Origin: Deltaproteobacteria bacterium
Lineage (GTDB): Bacteria; Desulfobacterota; DSM-4660; Desulfatiglandales; HGW-15
Length of the DNA: 42,208 nt
Direction of reading: 5' to 3'
NCBI GenBank assembly: GCA_019310485.1
Contig: JAFDEF010000021.1
Location: 1 to 42,208 of the forward strand
The position numbers and the translations under genes are program-made. Below are positions 8,549-17,838 of this stretch, piece by piece (within the stretch, counting starts at the first letter, position 1; each line of letters begins with the position of its first letter). The notes beneath the pieces are model-generated. The model was not told the origin of the DNA, made no database searches, and was given only the letters and a program-made list of their open reading frames with translations.

Positions 8549-8563
8549 CCGGGAGGATTCACC

Positions 8564-9523
8564 CTACTTTAGCAATCCCTTTTCCCTGAAGAAACGTGCC
8601 GCGCCTGGGTGAAAAGGAATAGGGGCCCACTTAGCCGCATTCTCCAGCTTGATACCTTTTCCTGCAGGGTGCACCTTGGCCAAATACGCAAGACCCTGTG
8701 GGCTATACATGGCCTTGACGATTCTATAGACCAGATCGTCCGGTAGATCCGCCCTGCATGCCCATAAAGCCGCCATGCCTACTGTCTCAATGTCCTCGTT
8801 TATTCCCCTGTAGGTGCCGGCGGGAATCACCATAGGAAGGTATTTCGGCATCTTCTTGATTAATTTTTCTCTGTACCCGGGTGCAAAACGAATAATCTCA
8901 ACATCGTGGGTGAGGGAAAGCTCTGTTATATCCGCAGTTGGAATCGCAGCGATCTGCATTGCAGCATCGATCTGCCCTGTCTTTAGCGCATCCACGGCTC
9001 CTCTTGCCGGCAGAAAGACTATCTTCATGTCTTTCTCCGGGTCCAGCCCATGGATTCTGACCCAATCAAAGAAAAGTTTATGCATGGAACCACCCGGCGC
9101 CCCAACGCACACTGTTTTTCCTTTCAAGTCCAGGTATGTTTTTATGCCACTCTTTTTCAAAGTATAGGGCTCACCCCAGTTGGCAAAAAGAATGCCCATG
9201 CCTCTCATTTTATTGAATTTTTTCTTATAGGGAGGCATACCTTTGAAGGCTGCCTGGGAATCGCCTGTGCTAACCAAGCCTATGTCTGCCTTTCCTGTGT
9301 CCAGCCGGTTGATATTCTCATCAACGCCTCCGGAGGTCACTGCAGTGCATCGGACCCCCTGCACATGCTTTGTAATATACTCGGCCATCCCTCCGCCAAT
9401 GGCGTAGAATCCCCCTCCCATGGAACCTGTGGAAAGGGAAAGATTCACCGTTTTTGCCCATGAGGCAGTTGTCAGCATAAACCCTGCTACTAAAACAACC
9501 ACAAATACATATCCTTTTTTCAT
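8564..9523 (-). CDS. TAXI family TRAP transporter solute-binding protein
   Basis: A periplasmic binding protein of about 319 residues for the TRAP permease encoded next to it. The signal peptide is clear: MKKGYVFVVVLVAGFMLTTA with cleavage near SWA-K. The mature part begins with LSLSTGSMGGGFYAIGGGMA, the TAXI family opening, and contains GKTVCVGAPGGSM and DAALQ-like ligand loops (GQIDAAMQIAAIP). The ATG at 9523 has GGAGGG 7 nt upstream; the extra in-frame residues to 9565 have no such support. It has the normal length for the family and probably binds a carboxylate. Confidence 0.93.
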   Translation of the reverse strand: MKKGYVFVVVLVAGFMLTTASWAKTVNLSLSTGSMGGGFYAIGGGMAEYITKHVQGVRCTAVTSGGVDENINRLDTGKADIGLVSTGDSQAAFKGMPPYKKKFNKMRGMGILFANWGEPYTLKKSGIKTYLDLKGKTVCVGAPGGSMHKLFFDWVRIHGLDPEKDMKIVFLPARGAVDALKTGQIDAAMQIAAIPTADITELSLTHDVEIIRFAPGYREKLIKKMPKYLPMVIPAGTYRGINEDIETVGMAALWACRADLPDDLVYRIVKAMYSPQGLAYLAKVHPAGKGIKLENAAKWAPIPFHPGAARFFREKGLLK

Positions 9524-9636
9524 TGTTCCCTCCTTATTAAGTGTTAAGTTTATCTTACATCCCAAAGCCTAAACTCTTTTACACCCCCTTTCCTGTTCTA
9601 TAATTGTCTTCATTATTGGCCACTTATTTATATTCC

Positions 9637-9855
9637 CTACCAGGGCATCACAGCCCTTCTCTCCCTGTATGGAGTAACAAAAATAGCACCCTGAGGGCAT
9701 TCAAGCTCACAAAGGAAACAGCTTTGGCAATCCCTCAGATATTTTATGAAAGCTTTTTTCTCTTTCCTGTCAAGCCTTAGCACATCTTCAGGGCAGATAA
9801 GCTCACACCTGCCGCATCCGTTGCAAAGCTCCAGGTCAATCCAGCTAACACCCAC
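9637..9855 (-). CDS. Two-cluster [4Fe-4S] ferredoxin
   Basis: A 72-residue ferredoxin with two CxxCxxCxxxCP motifs (Cys11/14/17/21 and Cys43/46/49/53), so two [4Fe-4S] clusters. Translation starts at GTG 9855, supported by GGAGGAG 7 nt upstream. It begins 51 bp after the FAD flavoprotein gene on the same strand and is probably its electron-transfer partner, in the way AprB serves AprA in adenylylsulfate reductase, though it is much shorter than AprB. The cytoplasmic location is inferred from the absence of a signal peptide. Confidence 0.88.
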   Translation of the reverse strand: MGVSWIDLELCNGCGRCELICPEDVLRLDRKEKKAFIKYLRDCQSCFLCELECPQGAIFVTPYRERRAVMPW

Positions 9856-9906
9856 TGATTTTCTCCTCCAGAAGTTCTCTAAACATCGCGACCCTGCGCG
9901 TAAAGT

Positions 9907-11637
9907 TCACTTCCACCGCATTACGCTCGCAATGGGATGGCGGCGAATTTTTCTTTCCGGTTTCATGGGGTATTCATCAACCGGGATGGGCTCTGTTGAG
10001 ACCACGATTTCACCATTTTCTTGCTTGAGCACAATCCATTTGAGCCACTTAGTATTATCAATATCCGGGTAGTCTTCCCTTAAATGCGAGCCTCTGCTCT
10101 CGGTTCTGGCAATCGCAGCGCGCAAAAACATTTCTGCACACGTTACAATGTTGGATGCTTCGAGAGCCATCCTCAAATAGTGGGTGTCGTAAGCCTTTAT
10201 TCTTGGAACGATTTCATCTCGCAATTGACAAATTTTCCCGAGTGCCTGCTCCAATCGCTTGCCATGACGCAAGAGGTATACATCCATGGGGAAGATGGCC
10301 TCCTGGACTTTTAGCACAACATAATCGGGTTCCACCCCGTCCCGTCTTCTGAGCGGTGCCAATAGTTCACCAAGACAGAAGCTTACCTCTTCTTTGTCTA
10401 ATAGTGGGTCATTTCTTCCTCTAACGTACTCAGAGGCTGCCAGTCCACTTCTTGCACCTGAAGTTGTTGCAAAAGGAATGGCATACGCACTAAAGCCTTC
10501 CACACCTGATGCCGGTCCACAGGTAGCATCTCCTGCTGCATAAAGACCTTGGACGCTTGTTTCGCACCTGGTATTTATGTCAAGACCACCGCCATAACCA
10601 ACGTTACCCATATTGACAGATACCCACTGCACTCTATCCTTTATTTTTCCCCCTTTTATGTATCCTGCCCTTTCAAAAGCCTTGTACATGATGGGCAAGG
10701 TCTTCTTGAAGTAATCAAGTGACTTTGCGTCAAAGGCGCCAAAATCATAGTAGAGCGGCCCGTTGCCAAGCCTGACTTCGCATGCCATTGCAGCAGATAG
10801 CCGATTCATTGAAGCATGGTCCCCGTACTCGGGATCGTATTTTTTCATATATGGCTCGCCCTTCGAGTTCATGAACCGAGCGCCCGTTCCCTGCAAGACA
10901 TTCATCCCTGTTGTGTCAAAATCAGCGCAGGAAAGGTGGTGGCAGGTGAATTCATAGTTTTTTATTGCAGCCCCAGCCCGAAGCCCCATAACGTGAGCAT
11001 CGCCTGTAGCCATCTTCTGGTATGCATAATGGGATTTGTAAGCTTGTGCACCGGCACTCAAGATTATTGCCTTAGCCTTGAAGGCTTTTTGCCTCCCAGT
11101 TTTAAGGTCAAAACCAAGCGCCCCCGCTATCATGTCTCTATCGTTAGCATGGTGAAGGAGATGGGTGACCATGGTCCTGTCCATAATCCTGACAGAATGC
11201 TTGCGCGCCGTTGCTCGAAGAACATCCATAAGTTGGGGACCTTGAAACATCATGGTCTTAATCGGTCTTTGCTTTGAAGAGCCCTGGCCTTCAAGCCTTT
11301 GGAAGCGGCCGTTCCTGTCTTTCAAGAAATTCAGACCCCACGCTTCCAGCTCCTTTGCCCTTTCAAATACCTCATCAAGGTGGATTCTTGTCCAGATCTG
11401 GTCATTAATATAATACCCTTCCTCCACGGCTTTACTAAACCAGAGCTCAAAGTCATCCTCTCCAGGAATGAAACACTTAAAGGAGCCGGCGGCAAATTTA
11501 CTGCACCCGCTTTTTCCAACGTACCCCTTATCAACCAGCAGCACCTTGGAAATGCCGCTTTGCTTGGCCTTGATAGCTGCAAAGCATCCGGCCGCTCCCC
11601 CTCCTATGACTAAGATGTCCGATATTATCTCCTGCAT
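9907..11637 (-). CDS. FAD-dependent oxidoreductase, fumarate reductase/AprA-like flavoprotein
   Basis: A 576-residue flavoprotein of the succinate dehydrogenase/fumarate reductase/AprA superfamily. The Rossmann motif ISDILVIGGGAAGCFAAIKA is at the N-terminus, and a second FAD-contact segment, GLYAAGDATCGPASGVEG, lies at about two thirds of the length. The C-terminal helical domain of the family is present (TCAEMFLRAAIARTESRGSH), including the R-T-E-S-R-G-x-H motif seen in these enzymes. There is no signal peptide, so it acts in the cytoplasm. With the ferredoxin just downstream it forms a two-subunit oxidoreductase; the substrate is unknown. AprA itself is longer, so APS reductase is unlikely. 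Confidence 0.88.
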   Translation of the reverse strand: MQEIISDILVIGGGAAGCFAAIKAKQSGISKVLLVDKGYVGKSGCSKFAAGSFKCFIPGEDDFELWFSKAVEEGYYINDQIWTRIHLDEVFERAKELEAWGLNFLKDRNGRFQRLEGQGSSKQRPIKTMMFQGPQLMDVLRATARKHSVRIMDRTMVTHLLHHANDRDMIAGALGFDLKTGRQKAFKAKAIILSAGAQAYKSHYAYQKMATGDAHVMGLRAGAAIKNYEFTCHHLSCADFDTTGMNVLQGTGARFMNSKGEPYMKKYDPEYGDHASMNRLSAAMACEVRLGNGPLYYDFGAFDAKSLDYFKKTLPIMYKAFERAGYIKGGKIKDRVQWVSVNMGNVGYGGGLDINTRCETSVQGLYAAGDATCGPASGVEGFSAYAIPFATTSGARSGLAASEYVRGRNDPLLDKEEVSFCLGELLAPLRRRDGVEPDYVVLKVQEAIFPMDVYLLRHGKRLEQALGKICQLRDEIVPRIKAYDTHYLRMALEASNIVTCAEMFLRAAIARTESRGSHLREDYPDIDNTKWLKWIVLKQENGEIVVSTEPIPVDEYPMKPERKIRRHPIASVMRWK

Positions 11638-11641
11638 CCAA

Positions 11642-11815
11642 TTATTCCCTTGCTAATGCCCTTGGCTCCAAGGGCATCCTGAGCGCTGCCTTGCGACCAA
11701 ACATCTTGACCCTTGCTGGCAAATCTTCATAAGGCCTTGGTTTCCCTGACCATATTTCAATTTGATTGTGAAGCGTGGAAACCCCAGCCTGTTTTGCTAT
11801 TTTTCTTTTGTTTTG
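11642..11815 (-). pseudogene. Possible gene remnant upstream of the flavoprotein
   Basis: An open frame of 57 codons on the minus strand, ending in TAA 4 bp before the flavoprotein start codon. Its translation has a protein-like composition (for example GKPRPYEDLPARVKMFGRKA), but there is no ATG, GTG or TTG at its upstream end and a TAG lies just before it. I do not recognise the family. It may be the 3' remnant of a gene that once headed the flavoprotein operon. The rest of the 560-bp gap shows no coding sign apart from the promoter at about 12.1 kb. Confidence 0.3.
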
Positions 11816-12074
11816 CTATAGGAAAGGGGTCTGCGATTGCCTTTGCCAGATTCCTGCAGTTTCCCTTTTTAATTGAGGTTTGCAGAACAATCAAGTAATT
11901 TGTTTTTATGCTCAAACCCTGCCCCGGTTGGTGAGGATTGCATATCATTCCTGAAATCAGGGTCAGGGCGCAAACGGCCGTTCCGTTGTAAAGTGGGGCT
12001 TCATTGCCCAGCTAGATGGGACTAAATTTAGAAGCTTGAAGGCCCAGAGTTCATAAACTCCTGTCATCTTTCGG

Positions 12075-12104
12075 TTGACATCAAAATTTCTTGTAAGTTA
12101 TAAG
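12075..12104 (+). promoter_or_regulatory. Sigma-70-like promoter for the reductase-associated operon
   Basis: TTGACA at 12075-12080 and TATAAG at 12099-12104 are 18 bp apart, in an AT-rich stretch upstream of the fused FAD/Fe-S oxidoreductase. The leader would be about 85 nt, ending in a good ribosome binding site (TTTGGAGG). It could drive the plus-strand genes at least as far as the terminator at 17.8 kb. Confidence 0.55.
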
Positions 12105-12197
12105 ACATAGTTACTTTATAGCTAAAAAATAGCCACAAAATCGATTCATTCCAATCTTTTTTGTCTCAATCGAAAATAAAACTTTGGAGGCAATTAT

Positions 12198-14795
12198 ATG
12201 AGCATTATAGAAGAAATTAGCGAAATCGTAGGACCGGATCGTGTGTTTAGCGATCGTATCGAGTGTCTTTGCTATTCCAGGGACATGTCAGTTCACCAGG
12301 GCGTACCTGATGCAGTGATCTTCCCTAAAACCACCGAGCAGGTCTCTGCCATTATGAAGCTTGCACACAGGGACAAAATACCTGTCACAGCGCGGGGTTC
12401 CGGCACCAGCACTACCGGCGCCGTTTTGCCCGTTAGGGGAGGGCTTTTGATGGACCTTCACCTCATGAACAATATTCTTGAAATAAACAAGAAGGACTTT
12501 TATGCGAGGGTGGAGCCCGGCGTGATCTGCATGCAGCTCAATAGTATCCTTGCAAAGGAAGGATTGGTATTCCCGCCCAATCCTGGAAGCGAAGTTGTTG
12601 CTACTATCGGCGGAATGGTCTCCACAAACTCAAGCGGGCACCGTGCAGTAAAATATGGCACCACCAAGGACTATATCAAAGGTCTTAAGGTTGTGCTGGC
12701 AGACGGCACCATAATCCACACCGGCACCATCACCCCTAAAACTTCGCTTGGCTACGACCTGACGAGGCTTTTTTGTGCCGCTGAGGGCACCTTGGGAATT
12801 ATTACCGAAATAATCGTAAAGCTTGAGGCAAAACCCGAATATGACGCTCTGGCGGTGGCTATTTTTGGGGATGTGGGCGTGGCTGTTGATGCTGTAACCG
12901 AGGTTACCACATCAGGGATTCAGCTTGCGGGCTGCGAAATTCTGGATAAGTTCAGCCTCAAGATAGTGGAGGATGTGCTGGGTAAAGACGTAAGCAAAAT
13001 TGAGGCACTCCTTGTGATGGAAGCTGATGGAGCAAAAGAGGTAGTAGTCCGGGACATGAATCGAATTGAGGAAATATGCAAGAAATACAATGTATTGGAG
13101 TTCGAATGGACAGATGACCCTGAAAAAAGGGAGGAAATGATGAGAGCCAGGGGTGGGCTGGTACCCACTCTTTCGAGGATCAAGCCGGGTAACCGCCTGG
13201 TTGCAATTGCAGAAGATTTCGGAGTACCCACCACCAAAATCCCGGAGACTATCAGAAGGGCACAGGCTATAGCTGAAAAGTATAACATACTTTTGACCAC
13301 CTTCGGCCACGTGGGAGACGGTAACGTCCACACCACTTTTGTCTGCGATGTTAGAAGCAGGGACGATTGGAACCGCTTGAAACCGGCTGCAGAGGAGCTT
13401 GTAAAGACCGCTATGGAGATGAAAGGAACCCTCAGTGCTGAGCACGGCACCGGTTTGACCAGGGCACCGCATATTGAACAGCAACTTGGCCCGGCCATGG
13501 AAGTGATGCGAAAGATTAAACAGGCCCTTGATCCGGATAACATTTTGAACCCGGGCAAGATGGGACTGGAGAAAGACAAGAAGGCCGACCTTTATGATTA
13601 TTTTGCCTTCCAGCCCTTAATCGAGCACCCTGAAGGGGTAAATTCGTATGGCACGGATGTAGACAACGAAGTTCTTGCCTGCATTCATTGCGGTTTCTGC
13701 CGGCTGGGATGCCCCACTTTCAGTGTGACCCAGAGAGAGGCAAGAAATGCCAGGGGAAGAAACGCACTTGCTTTCTACTTGCTAAACGGCTCAATTGAAC
13801 CATCACACGATCTGGCCGAGGCCTTTTACAGCTGTACCACCTGCCAAGCGTGCACCTATTTTTGCCCCGCCAGAATTAAGGTGGACGAGATTGTCGAAGG
13901 GGTTAGAAGGAAGATGTATGAAGCCGGATTTGTCCCTGAGCCGGTTCTCGGAGTAAGGGACAACATCTTTAAAACAGGAAATGTTTACGCTAGTGCCACA
14001 GCTGAAAGAATAGAGATCTACCCCCCTGCACTTAAGGAAAAAGCGAAGAAGGGAGAACTTAAGAAAAAAGCTGAAACCCTCCTTTTTATGGGATGTGTCC
14101 CCAGTTACCTTGACATGAAAATGGTACCCAGCCTTATCAAGCCGCTGGATGCTGCAGGAGTTGATTACACGACCCTTGCCACTGAAGAAGGGTGCTGCGG
14201 TTTCCCTCTGTTCCTCATGGGATCCGGTGAATTTGAAGAGCATGCAAGCAAGGTGATCGAAAAAATTAAGGCCACGGGTGCCAGGGAGCTTGTAACCCCT
14301 TGTGCCGGGTGCTACAAGACTTTTAAAAAGCTTTATCCTATGGTTGGAGACCTGGGACTGGAAGTTTACCACTCGGTCCACTATTTGGAAAAACTGATCA
14401 AAGAAGGGAAGATCACCCTCAATGGAAACCTCGGCAAGAAGGTCACCTATCATGATCCTTGCGACCTTGGAAGAACCTTCCAGATTTTTGAGGAACCAAG
14501 GAACATTTTGAAGGCAATCCCCGGGCTGGACTACGTTGAAATGGCGAGAAACAGGCTTCAGGCCCGTTGCTGTGGCGGGGGAGGGGGAGTACAGGCAAAC
14601 AACCCGGAAATGGCAGTGGCTATGGCTGCCGAAAGGGTACGGGATGCCCTTGCCGTTGGTGCGGAGATAATAGTTTCGGCCTGCGCTGCATGCAAGGACA
14701 ACTTGAGAAAGGGAGCCAAAGCAATTCCGAAGAGCGAACGCGGCAAGATAAAAATTATGGATATCACAGAGATCGTCGCATCCGCGACCGAGTGA
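12198..14795 (+). CDS. Fused FAD-linked oxidase/Fe-S oxidoreductase (GlcD-GlcF/HdrD-like)
   Basis: A single 865-residue chain combining two proteins that are often separate. Residues about 35-455 are a GlcD/lactate-dehydrogenase-type FAD oxidase (TARGSGTSTTGAVLPVRGG, GGMVSTNSSGHRAVKYGTT, GHVGDGNVHTTF, SAEHGTGLTRAP). Around 495-506 and 546-556 are two [4Fe-4S] motifs (CIHCGFCRLGC; CTTCQACTYFC). The C-terminal part has two CCG domains (EEGCCGFPLF with PCAGCYK; ARCCGGGGG with SACAACK), as in HdrD and GlcF. Such fusions oxidise 2-hydroxy acids or carry electrons from acyl-CoA dehydrogenases to quinone. The ATG at 12198 has GGAGG 8 nt upstream. It heads the plus-strand operon. Confidence 0.9.
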   Translation: MSIIEEISEIVGPDRVFSDRIECLCYSRDMSVHQGVPDAVIFPKTTEQVSAIMKLAHRDKIPVTARGSGTSTTGAVLPVRGGLLMDLHLMNNILEINKKDFYARVEPGVICMQLNSILAKEGLVFPPNPGSEVVATIGGMVSTNSSGHRAVKYGTTKDYIKGLKVVLADGTIIHTGTITPKTSLGYDLTRLFCAAEGTLGIITEIIVKLEAKPEYDALAVAIFGDVGVAVDAVTEVTTSGIQLAGCEILDKFSLKIVEDVLGKDVSKIEALLVMEADGAKEVVVRDMNRIEEICKKYNVLEFEWTDDPEKREEMMRARGGLVPTLSRIKPGNRLVAIAEDFGVPTTKIPETIRRAQAIAEKYNILLTTFGHVGDGNVHTTFVCDVRSRDDWNRLKPAAEELVKTAMEMKGTLSAEHGTGLTRAPHIEQQLGPAMEVMRKIKQALDPDNILNPGKMGLEKDKKADLYDYFAFQPLIEHPEGVNSYGTDVDNEVLACIHCGFCRLGCPTFSVTQREARNARGRNALAFYLLNGSIEPSHDLAEAFYSCTTCQACTYFCPARIKVDEIVEGVRRKMYEAGFVPEPVLGVRDNIFKTGNVYASATAERIEIYPPALKEKAKKGELKKKAETLLFMGCVPSYLDMKMVPSLIKPLDAAGVDYTTLATEEGCCGFPLFLMGSGEFEEHASKVIEKIKATGARELVTPCAGCYKTFKKLYPMVGDLGLEVYHSVHYLEKLIKEGKITLNGNLGKKVTYHDPCDLGRTFQIFEEPRNILKAIPGLDYVEMARNRLQARCCGGGGGVQANNPEMAVAMAAERVRDALAVGAEIIVSACAACKDNLRKGAKAIPKSERGKIKIMDITEIVASATE

Positions 14796-14908
14796 CACTT
14801 TTCATCCGGATCTCCTCGCCTACCCTCGCGAGGGCCAGTTCCGGTATGAAAGGATCCTCGTAGCTTTGCTGATAACCTTTTTGATCAATTGATAGGGAGG
14901 TTCATAAA

Positions 14909-16492
14909 ATGACGACAAGTAAATGGATGCACGCAGGCACTGTTTTGAAGATGAACGCTATAAACTATCCTGAAAAACTTGGATGGCAGGATAAGTTCAA
15001 AGAATTCACCTTCAAGCAGTGGAATGACAGATCATGCCGACTGGCAAATGGACTAAAGGATCTTGGGGTAGGATACAAAGATACATTTGCTGTTATTGCT
15101 TACAATAGAGGAGAATGGATGGACATCTATGCCGGCTGCGCCAAGGGAGGGCAAATCGTTGTTCCTGTAATGTTCAGGCTCGCAGGCCCGGAGATAGAGT
15201 ATATCGTTAACCACTCGGAGTGCAAAGCGTTCATCGTAGAAGAGCCCTTTGTAGATCTTATAAACGGAATTAAAGACAAGCTCCCGGTTCTGAAAAATGC
15301 TTACATCTATTTGGGAGACGGGCCTGTTCCCCAGGGATACATCGGCTATGAAGAGTGGCTTGCCAACTCATCGCCAGAAGAGCAAGATTACCTGGTGGAC
15401 GGAGACGACACCTGGACCATCATGTACACTTCAGGGACAACCGGGCGACCAAAAGGGGTCATAAAAACCCACGAGAGTTATCATGCCCAATACCTGCTTA
15501 ACAATATCAACATGGGCGTTCTTCCTACGGATAAAGTAATGCTGGTCATGCCCATGTGCCACGTAAATTCGATATTTTATTCTTTCCCCTATACCCTGGT
15601 TACAGCCCCGGTTTTTGTTTATAACATGGTAAGCTTTGACCCGGAGGATGTCTTAAGGACCATCGAAAAATACAAAATAACCTTTACCTCCCTGGTCCCG
15701 ACCCATTACATAATGATGCTGGCCCTTCCCGAGGAAGTGAAAAGCAAATATGATGTTTCCTCCATTCGCCAGTTGCTGATTTCTTCCGCACCTGCGAGAA
15801 AAGACCTCAAGCTCGCCATTATGGATTACTTTAAGAATGCTGAGCTGTGGGAGGCTTATGGAACGACCGAAGGAGGGCTGGTCACCTTGCTGAGACCCGA
15901 AGATCAATTTAAGAAACTCGGGTCCATAGGGAAAGAAATTTTTGGGACAGATAGAATAAAAATTCTGGACGAAGAGAAAAATGAAGTGCCCGATGGGGAG
16001 GTTGGGGAGCTCTTTTATCGCACTCCTATGATCTTCAAAGAATATCTGAAAGAACCGGAAAAAACCAAAGAAGCCTTTTTTGGCGAGTGGTCCTCGGCAG
16101 GAGATATGGTAAAACGAGACGAGGACGGCTACTATGTCTTGGTTGACAGGAAGGCTAACATGATCATCACGGGAGGAGAAAACGTCTATCCTTCCGAGGT
16201 GGAGAGTGTTGTCGGCGCCCATGAAGCAGTGAAAGATATAGCCGTAATCGGGGTTCCCGATGACAAGTGGGGCGAGGCGGTAAAAGCGGTCGTTGTTCTC
16301 CATGATGGCTACACTGCCGGCGAGGAGCTGGCACGAGAGATAATTGACTTTACGAGGGGGAAGCTTGCCGGTTATAAGCGCCCTAAAAGCATAGACTTTA
16401 TAAAAGATGAGGAGATGCCGAGGACGGCCACCGGCAAGATCCTTCACCGCGTTCTGAGAGAAAAATACGGAATCTGGAGCGAACAAAAATAG
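14909..16492 (+). CDS. AMP-forming acyl-CoA ligase
   Basis: A 527-residue member of the ANL (acyl-CoA synthetase) superfamily that activates a carboxylic acid with ATP and CoA. The phosphate-binding loop MYTSGTTGRPKG is at about residue 172, followed by EAYGTTEGG, the hinge region DGYYVLVDRKANMIITGGEN and the catalytic lysine in PRTATGKILHR. GGGAGG lies 9 nt before the ATG. It sits between the FAD/Fe-S fusion and a thiolase, upstream of the reductase genes, and could be the activating ligase of the pathway. Benzoate, another aromatic acid or a fatty acid are all possible; sequence alone does not decide. The 113-bp gap before it contains only a short palindrome, CCTCGCGAGG. Confidence 0.9.
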   Translation: MTTSKWMHAGTVLKMNAINYPEKLGWQDKFKEFTFKQWNDRSCRLANGLKDLGVGYKDTFAVIAYNRGEWMDIYAGCAKGGQIVVPVMFRLAGPEIEYIVNHSECKAFIVEEPFVDLINGIKDKLPVLKNAYIYLGDGPVPQGYIGYEEWLANSSPEEQDYLVDGDDTWTIMYTSGTTGRPKGVIKTHESYHAQYLLNNINMGVLPTDKVMLVMPMCHVNSIFYSFPYTLVTAPVFVYNMVSFDPEDVLRTIEKYKITFTSLVPTHYIMMLALPEEVKSKYDVSSIRQLLISSAPARKDLKLAIMDYFKNAELWEAYGTTEGGLVTLLRPEDQFKKLGSIGKEIFGTDRIKILDEEKNEVPDGEVGELFYRTPMIFKEYLKEPEKTKEAFFGEWSSAGDMVKRDEDGYYVLVDRKANMIITGGENVYPSEVESVVGAHEAVKDIAVIGVPDDKWGEAVKAVVVLHDGYTAGEELAREIIDFTRGKLAGYKRPKSIDFIKDEEMPRTATGKILHRVLREKYGIWSEQK

Positions 16493-16532
16493 CAACAATA
16501 AAAACCAAAATAATTACAGGAGGATAATTGAA

Positions 16533-17729
16533 ATGTTGACAAAAGCGTTCATACCTTATGGTGGTTACTATTCGTCTCCGTTTTGTCGCTGGCAGGGAAC
16601 AATGGCAAATGAAAATTCCATTGTCCTTGGAGCCAAGACAGCAAGAAACTGGATGTTGAGCAAGAAGTTTGATCCTACAATGCTTCAATACCTTTACTAC
16701 GGTACCACAATTGCCCAGAAGCACATGTTTTACAGCCACGCTTGGGCAGCGGCCATGCTGGTGGATAACCAGGTACCTCTTTCTGCGCTCATGATCAACC
16801 AGGCCTGCACCACTTCGACAACCTGTATCCATCTGGCTGCGGTCAACATTGAGGCAGGAACTTACGAAACTGCATTTGCGCTCATGTCAGACCGATGCTC
16901 TAATGGACCTCACACAGTGTGGCCTAATCCCCTGGGTCCTGGTGGAGAGGTCATTTCTGAAAACTGGATGATGGACAATTTCAACTCTGACCCTAATGCA
17001 GGGCTCAAGATGATACAGACTGCTGAAAATGTTGCCAGGGACATAGGAACCTCCAAAGAAGAGTGCGATGCCGTCACGCTTAGAAGGTATGAGCAGTATC
17101 AGGACGCGCTTGCAAACGACAGGGCTTTCCAGAAAAGGTACATGTTCCCTGTGGAGGTAAGGGTATCTAAGAAGAAAACCGTGGTCCTTGAAGCAGATGA
17201 AGGTATTACGCCAACTACCGCAGAAGGACTTGCGAAATTGAAGCCGGTGGAGCCCGGCGGTGTTATGAGCTATGGCGCACAGACACACCCTGCAGATGGA
17301 AACGCTGGTTTCATCATTACTACAAAGGAAAAAGCTAGAGAAATCAGTGCGGATCCCAACGTGGAGATCCAGATTATTTCATACGGCTTCTCAAGGGCAA
17401 AAAGGGGCTATATGGCCGCAGCACCGGTCCCGGCCTCAGAAATGGCGCTTGAAAAAGCGGGGCTCAAAATAGGAGATATAAAGGCAATTAAAACCCATAA
17501 CCCATTTATCGTAAACGATATCAACATGGCCAAGAAAATGGGCTTTGATGTGATGAACATGAATAACTATGGTTCCTCTATCGTGTATGGTCACCCACAG
17601 GGGCCAACTGCCGGCAGGCTGATCGCTGAATTGATTGAGGAACTGGTTATCTTGGGTGGTGGTTACGGCCTATGGGCTGGGTGTGCTGCCGGGGATACCG
17701 CTGCTGCCATGATTTTCAAGGTTAGTTAA
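16533..17729 (+). CDS. Thiolase family protein
   Basis: A 398-residue thiolase-fold protein, the usual length. The nucleophilic cysteine is Cys92 in NQACTTS. GHPQGPTAGR is a variant of the GHPxGxTG histidine motif. The C-terminal cysteine region reads GLWAGCAAGDTAAA instead of the usual C-x-GGG. The NEAF motif of normal degradative thiolases is replaced by THNPF. It therefore belongs to a divergent branch, and its partners in the pathway (CoA-ester cleavage or an altered acyl transfer) are uncertain. It has a strong ribosome binding site (AGGAGG) 40 bp after the ligase, and a terminator follows. Confidence 0.85.
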   Translation: MLTKAFIPYGGYYSSPFCRWQGTMANENSIVLGAKTARNWMLSKKFDPTMLQYLYYGTTIAQKHMFYSHAWAAAMLVDNQVPLSALMINQACTTSTTCIHLAAVNIEAGTYETAFALMSDRCSNGPHTVWPNPLGPGGEVISENWMMDNFNSDPNAGLKMIQTAENVARDIGTSKEECDAVTLRRYEQYQDALANDRAFQKRYMFPVEVRVSKKKTVVLEADEGITPTTAEGLAKLKPVEPGGVMSYGAQTHPADGNAGFIITTKEKAREISADPNVEIQIISYGFSRAKRGYMAAAPVPASEMALEKAGLKIGDIKAIKTHNPFIVNDINMAKKMGFDVMNMNNYGSSIVYGHPQGPTAGRLIAELIEELVILGGGYGLWAGCAAGDTAAAMIFKVS

Positions 17730-17763
17730 AGCCAAGAATAAAATATATCGTCCTAGAGCAAAG

Positions 17764-17804
17764 AAGGGGCGCTCTTCTTATTTGTATTTGTAGCGCCCCT
17801 TTTA
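17764..17804 (+). terminator. Rho-independent terminator after the thiolase gene
   Basis: AAGGGGCGCT (17764-17773) pairs with AGCGCCCCTT (17792-17801), a 10-bp GC-rich stem with an 18-nt loop that runs into TTTT. It ends the FAD/Fe-S-ligase-thiolase transcription unit, implying that the reductase genes beyond have their own promoter or depend on read-through. The A-rich left flank could let it also act on the opposite strand. Confidence 0.75.
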
Positions 17805-17838
17805 ACGCCTTTGCCAATAATACTGCCTGGAATTGGGC

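Noticed and set aside
9907..11637. Adenylylsulfate reductase alpha subunit (AprA)
   Set aside because: The protein is shorter than AprA, and the partner ferredoxin lacks the long AprB tail.
13803..14798. 331-codon open frame antisense to the FAD/Fe-S fusion
   Set aside because: Lies wholly inside a well-conserved gene on the other strand and its translation has no recognisable family features; a shadow.
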